Source: Imperialibacter sp965651695
GTDB lineage: Bacteria; Bacteroidota; Bacteroidia; Cytophagales; Cyclobacteriaceae
Length of the DNA: 9,364 bases
Direction of reading: 5' to 3'
Assembly (NCBI GenBank): GCA_965651695.1
Contig: CBFGTI010000208.1
Span: forward strand, 1-9,364
The notes beneath the pieces were generated by a model. That model was not told the DNA's origin, made no database searches, and saw nothing but the letters and a program-made list of their open reading frames with translations. Positions 7,388 through 9,364 of this stretch are shown here, one piece after another; position 1 is the first letter of the stretch; each line of letters begins with the position of its first letter. Made by a program: the position numbers and the translations under genes.

Positions 7388-7489
7388 TATGGCGGGCAAT
7401 TTATTCTGATTTGAGGTTGAAATGAAACCGCACGTGATAAAGTTTTGAACAAGGGAGAGAAAGTTATCCACAGGGGGGGCAAGGCAGGA
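7388..7489. other. dnaX upstream region
   Basis: This is the first part of the 319-bp gap between dnaX and the GIY-YIG gene. It holds a CACGTG palindrome (around 7424-7429), a perfect DnaA box (listed separately) and a run of seven G near 7473-7479. I found no TAnnTTTG element on the minus strand for dnaX. An open frame extends from dnaX back to 7510, but its residues do not look like DnaX. Confidence 0.5.
7464..7472 (+). promoter_or_regulatory. Perfect DnaA-box sequence upstream of dnaX
   Basis: TTATCCACA is an exact match to the consensus DnaA box and lies 77 bases upstream of the dnaX start. It is single; I see no second box in this gap, so it is not an origin. A DnaA-controlled dnaX is possible, but an isolated 9-mer also occurs by chance. 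Confidence 0.4.
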
Positions 7490-7705
7490 GTAGCGGTGGT
7501 TGCTTAACACCCGCTGACAGGGTGAAGAACCACTGTCAGGGGCTCAGGTTGCTGCCCGGGCATAAGCGGGGAAAAGAAAACCCACCGTAGCTTCAGTAAC
7601 GATGGAAATTATGAAGCCAAAGAGGACGACGTTAAATGACTCGACGAGTCTCTTAGAGAGGGCCAGCCTGTAGGGCTGCCCCGGAGGTGGAAAGAAAATC
7701 CAATA
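7490..7705 (+). ncRNA. Candidate structured RNA: cluster of consecutive hairpins, family not recognised
   Basis: About 215 bases between dnaX and the GIY-YIG gene fold almost end to end. The hairpins are: AGCGgTG/CACcCGCT (7492-7515); CTGACAG-GGT-loop-ACC-a-CTGTCAG (7514-7540); GGGC/GCCC around 7540-7558; a GCTTCA/TGAAGC stem (7590-7617) lengthened inside by TAA/TTA; GACTCGACGAGTC (7638-7650); TCTC-TTA-GAGA (7649-7659); and GGGcCAGCC-TGTA-GGCTGcCCC (7659-7682). CCACC (7581-7585) can pair with GGTGG (7686-7690) and close the later hairpins into one multibranch structure. Loops on the plus strand are rich in A and G (GAAGA, AAAAGAAAA), as in structured RNAs, which favours plus-strand sense. It is not RNase P, SRP, 6S or tRNA by any motif I know. 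A decayed group II intron RNA or a self-contained small RNA are possible; no reverse transcriptase is present. Confidence 0.4.
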
Positions 7706-7706
7706 G

Positions 7707-7949
7707 CTAAATTAAATGTCGTTTGGCAAATGCACGACCAGATCCCGATTTGAGATACTTTTCGAACTTGTATGCCTTGTATTTATAAGGAAAGGCAGTG
7801 TAGTTGACAATTTCAACAGGTAATCGGGTACTGGTATAATGTACTTGTGCTTTCATGTGTCGGTCAAAACGATCTTCCACATTATTTGTGCAACCAACAT
7901 AATAAGTGTTATCGGAGCATTTCAAGATGTAGACAAACCATAGTGTCAT
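7707..7949 (-). CDS. Small stand-alone GIY-YIG nuclease-fold protein
   Basis: An 80-residue protein that is essentially only a GIY-YIG domain, of the small free-standing type common in Bacteroidetes. The first motif appears as VYI (6-8) and the second as YVG (17-19). R27 in NNVEDRFDRH fits the conserved arginine, and E63 in KFEKYLKSGSG fits the metal-binding glutamate near the end. The fold cuts DNA through a single metal site in homing endonucleases, UvrC and restriction enzymes, but the role of these tiny stand-alone members is largely unknown. There is no DNA-binding extension. It starts with ATG at 7949. Its stop lies two bases from the end of the hairpin cluster at 7490-7705, and its upstream neighbour on the same strand is ssrA, separated by a terminator. 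It is probably its own transcript. Confidence 0.88.
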   Translation of the reverse strand: MTLWFVYILKCSDNTYYVGCTNNVEDRFDRHMKAQVHYTSTRLPVEIVNYTAFPYKYKAYKFEKYLKSGSGRAFAKRHLI

Positions 7950-7965
7950 AACTTAATTTTGTCCT

Positions 7966-7973
7966 AAAATATA
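7966..7973 (-). promoter_or_regulatory. Weak promoter candidate for the GIY-YIG gene
   Basis: On the minus strand TATATTTT matches TAnnTTTG except for the last base. It lies 16 bases before the ATG, which would make the leader very short. A TATAAT hexamer lies just upstream (7981-7976). Either could serve; neither has a clear upstream partner. Confidence 0.25.
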
Positions 7974-8050
7974 CCATTATATGCATTTACACCTCCAATT
8001 GCAGTAAAAAAGACCCCCTTTCGTAACCCTGAAGGATACTCGTTGAATTT

Positions 8051-8088
8051 GGGCGGTATAGGTGGAGTTTCTCCACCTAAGCTCCGCC
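8051..8088. other. Strong two-stage stem-loop between GIY-YIG and ssrA
   Basis: TAGGTGGAG and CTCCACCTA form a perfect 9-bp stem around a TTT loop (8059-8079). Outside it, GGCGG (8052-8056) and CCGCC (8084-8088) can pair. No T-run follows on either strand, so it is not a normal intrinsic terminator. The inner arm repeats eight bases (AGGTGGAG) found at the encoded 3' end of ssrA (8169-8176 on the plus strand). Confidence 0.6.
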
Positions 8089-8117
8089 ATTAAATGCGCT
8101 TAAAAGAAAATTGTAAT

Positions 8118-8165
8118 TAAAAACAAAACCCGCCTTCGTTTCCACTTCGTGAAAACTTCGGCGGG
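8118..8165 (-). terminator. Intrinsic terminator of ssrA
   Basis: Read on the minus strand just after the tmRNA 3' end, CCCGCC (8165-8160) and GGCGGG (8134-8129) form the base of a long hairpin. Inside it are a symmetric GAA/GAA internal loop, a GTTT/AAAC stem, one mismatch, CAC/GTG and a GAA loop. The hairpin is followed at once by TTTTGTTTTT. This is a classic Rho-independent terminator, placed 7 nt after the encoded end of the RNA. Confidence 0.85.
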
Positions 8166-8171
8166 CGAAGG

Positions 8172-8574
8172 TGGAGCCGGAGGGATTCGAACCCTCGTCC
8201 AGAAAAGGGAAAAATGAACCGTCTACATGCATAGTTGCCTTTTAGGTTTTCGACCGCTTGCAGGTGGGCAACACACCAACGCACGGCTTAGCCACTTAAT
8301 TTCGCCGCTACTTAGTAGCCTCGTAGCAGCTAGTTTCGCCTATCGACACCCCAGTTCAGCACCGGCAAAACGAAGCGCTGTGGGATGTGGCCGGGGAATC
8401 CGCCAGCTGGCGGACTCAACCCTTTAAGCCTTATCTCTACCTTAGTGGAGATTAAGCAGCCATGGCGTAGTTAGATTCGCCAATTGTTGTTTAAGTGAAT
8501 TGCTTACGGATGTACACTCACCACCCGGCATGCAAGCACATTATCCAACCTTACTGTCAAAACCGGTCGGCCCC
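8172..8574 (-). ncRNA. ssrA: Transfer-messenger RNA (tmRNA)
   Basis: About 403 nt of ssrA RNA, which with SmpB frees ribosomes stalled on broken mRNAs and tags their products for proteolysis. The 5' end GGGGCCG (8574-8568) pairs over seven positions, with one G-U, with CGGCTCC (8179-8173) as the acceptor stem, and A at 8172 is the discriminator. The T arm carries GGGTTCGAATCCC (8194-8182 region). The 5' domain has the conserved GACCGGTTTTGACAG segment. The tag frame lies at 8481-8452. Downstream are an ATCTC/GAGAT hairpin and a 9-bp stem GAGTCCGCC/GGCGGATTC (8417-8396), part of the pseudoknot-rich section. The 3' bases continue CCT rather than CCA, so CCA must be added after transcription. 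It is a one-piece tmRNA with its own promoter and terminator. Confidence 0.97.
8452..8481 (-). other. tmRNA proteolysis-tag reading frame
   Basis: The frame reads GGC GAA TCT AAC TAC GCC ATG GCT GCT TAA, giving GESNYAMAA after the alanine carried by the tmRNA. It matches the Bacteroidetes pattern (GETNYALAA in Bacteroides, GEESYAMAA in Cytophaga hutchinsonii, from memory), with a glycine resume codon and the AMAA end recognised by ClpXP-type proteases. Confidence 0.93.
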
Positions 8575-8598
8575 ATGTGATTGTCCTAAAAAGGGATA

Positions 8599-8606
8599 CA
8601 AATATA
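8599..8606 (-). promoter_or_regulatory. Promoter -7 element of ssrA
   Basis: On the minus strand TATATTTG is an exact TAnnTTTG match, 24 bases upstream of the mature tmRNA 5' end. Transcription would begin near 8594 and leave a leader of about 20 nt for RNase P to remove. No obvious -33 TTG is visible. Confidence 0.55.
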
Positions 8607-8702
8607 GTGGCTAATTGGTTCATGAGTGGTATGCCCGCAGGAAATAACTTCCGCTGCGGTGCGTCCTACACCGAACCATGCCGCCGGGGCTTCGGTAGAA
8701 TG

Positions 8703-9185
8703 CTAAGGAAACGTTTTCTGAAGGATGATTTTATGTTTACACTGGATGCCGCTTTCAAAAATGGGGTTGGGGTAATTCATTACAAAATAGTCCTTTTCGA
8801 TAGCCGTAATTTCGAAACCTGCCGATTGGTAGAGGTAAAGCTGCCCGATGCTGGAGTTGCCGGTAGCTATGGTGAGCGTCTTCACATTCTGGATTGCTGC
8901 ATATTTACATACTTCATTCAGCAGCCACCTGCCCACTCCCCTGCCCTGGTAGCCCGGATCGACTGCCAGATTCTTTATTTCTCCGCCGCCGCTTCCCTGC
9001 GGCAACAACACACATACCGCAATGGCATTCTCTCCCGCAAAAGCGAGGAGCACGTGTGCCTCGTGAATATACTTTTCTACCTGTTCCGGCGAAGGGTCAG
9101 CTAACAGGAGAAGGTCTGTTGGGAGGGTGTCTTCTGAGGAAAGAGGCCGCACGGTAAGGTCGTGTACAGGTAATATTTTTTTCAT
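8703..9185 (-). CDS. GNAT-family N-acetyltransferase, YvbK-like
   Basis: A 160-residue GNAT acetyltransferase, which moves an acetyl group from acetyl-CoA to an amine. The acetyl-CoA pyrophosphate loop is QGRGVG (80-85), preceded by the beta4 strand EIKNLAVDP (69-77). The C-terminal half holds GNSSIGQLYLYQSAGFEI and PIFESGIQC, a combination typical of the Bacillus YvbK-like subfamily. The substrate is unknown for that group. The length is normal and the ATG at 9185 gives a complete N-terminal strand. It is transcribed toward ssrA with a 128-bp gap that contains the ssrA promoter. A candidate TAnnTTTG element lies upstream (9258-9265) in a short region shared with a divergent gene. Confidence 0.92.
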   Translation of the reverse strand: MKKILPVHDLTVRPLSSEDTLPTDLLLLADPSPEQVEKYIHEAHVLLAFAGENAIAVCVLLPQGSGGGEIKNLAVDPGYQGRGVGRWLLNEVCKYAAIQNVKTLTIATGNSSIGQLYLYQSAGFEITAIEKDYFVMNYPNPIFESGIQCKHKIILQKTFP

Positions 9186-9257
9186 ACGCTGATTAATAGT
9201 GGGGAATCGTTCAGTGCTTAGGAGATAGTACCATTAGCCACAACCGTTGGATTTGCG

Positions 9258-9265
9258 CAAAATTA
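9258..9265 (-). promoter_or_regulatory. Candidate -7 promoter element for the GNAT gene
   Basis: On the minus strand TAATTTTG is a full TAnnTTTG match in the 111-bp region between the divergent GNAT gene and the gene at 9297. It would give a leader of about 65 nt. Confidence 0.4.
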
Positions 9266-9296
9266 GCACTAATTTATTCAGCTAAATCCCCTCACC

Positions 9297-9364
9297 ATGA
9301 ATAGTCCGTATTCTCCGCGTTTTTTCCGCAGCCTCCTCTCTTGCATGCTCTTATTAATTGCTTC
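9297..9364 (+). CDS. Start of a probable exported protein (partial, runs off the right edge)
   Basis: ATG at 9297 opens a frame reading MNSPYSPRFFRSLLSCMLLL..., with positive residues followed by a hydrophobic stretch, as in a signal peptide or N-terminal anchor. Only 22 codons are present, so the product cannot be named. No Shine-Dalgarno site is visible. It is divergent from the GNAT gene and shares its short upstream region. Confidence 0.6.
   Translation, partial: MNSPYSPRFFRSLLSCMLLLIA

Noticed and set aside
7464..7472. Replication origin
   Set aside because: A single DnaA box without further boxes, an AT-rich unwinding element or neighbouring dnaA/dnaN is not enough for an origin.
7388..7510. 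N-terminal extension of DnaX to an upstream ATG at 7510
   Set aside because: The extra 41 residues do not resemble DnaX, and the family begins at MESFVVSARKYRP, which has its own ATG at 7387.
8060..8176. Possible attachment-site pair (AGGTGGAG at 8060-8067 and 8169-8176) flanking an island at ssrA
   Set aside because: Eight bases is too short, the enclosed 100 bp is mostly the ssrA terminator, and there is no integrase in the window.
8227..8427. 66-codon plus-strand frame
   Set aside because: It lies wholly inside ssrA on the opposite strand and is a by-product of the RNA sequence.

Overview
This window comes from a Bacteroidetes (Bacteroidota) chromosome, most likely the Cytophagales side of the phylum. 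Four independent signs agree: a SusC/RagA-type TonB-linked receptor, a Bacteroidetes-style transfer-messenger RNA whose tag reads GESNYAMAA, several TAnnTTTG promoter elements, and the absence of clear Shine-Dalgarno sites.

Layout. (1) 1-1762, minus strand: the N-terminal ~587 codons of a SusC-type outer-membrane receptor, running off the left edge. (2) 1763-2436: a long intergenic stretch with a candidate promoter for the next gene. (3) 2437-3081, plus: a metal-dependent class I O-methyltransferase. (4) 3082-3356: an intergenic region with four tandem 22-nt repeats, a 12-bp perfect palindrome and a promoter. (5) 3357-5219, plus: a secreted MltD-like lytic transglycosylase with several LysM modules. 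(6) 5269-5697, plus: a single-domain response regulator with a GTG start. It converges on (7) dnaX, 7387-5694 minus, the clamp-loader subunit of DNA polymerase III. The two stop codons share one TTAA. (8) 7388-7706: a gene-free stretch with a perfect DnaA box and a dense cluster of hairpins that may be an undescribed RNA. (9) 7949-7707, minus: a small GIY-YIG protein. (10) 8574-8172, minus: ssrA (tmRNA), with its own promoter and terminator. (11) 9185-8703, minus: a YvbK-like GNAT acetyltransferase. (12) 9297-end, plus: the first codons of a probable exported protein.

The most informative feature is dnaX. Frame 0 stops 372 codons in, just after the AAA+ and collar domains. The tau C-terminal part lies in the -1 frame and stays open to 5694. 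The junction is a run of ten A in the mRNA directly preceded by a GC-only hairpin. Read as it stands, the gene makes a short gamma-like form by default and full-length tau by slippage, the reverse of Escherichia coli. A one-base homopolymer error is the main alternative. The same protein also lacks the zinc-binding cysteines usual in DnaX.

The genes are mostly unrelated housekeeping functions (replication, ribosome rescue, wall remodelling, signalling, nutrient uptake) rather than one pathway. There is no transposase, integrase, CRISPR array or recognisable defence operon.
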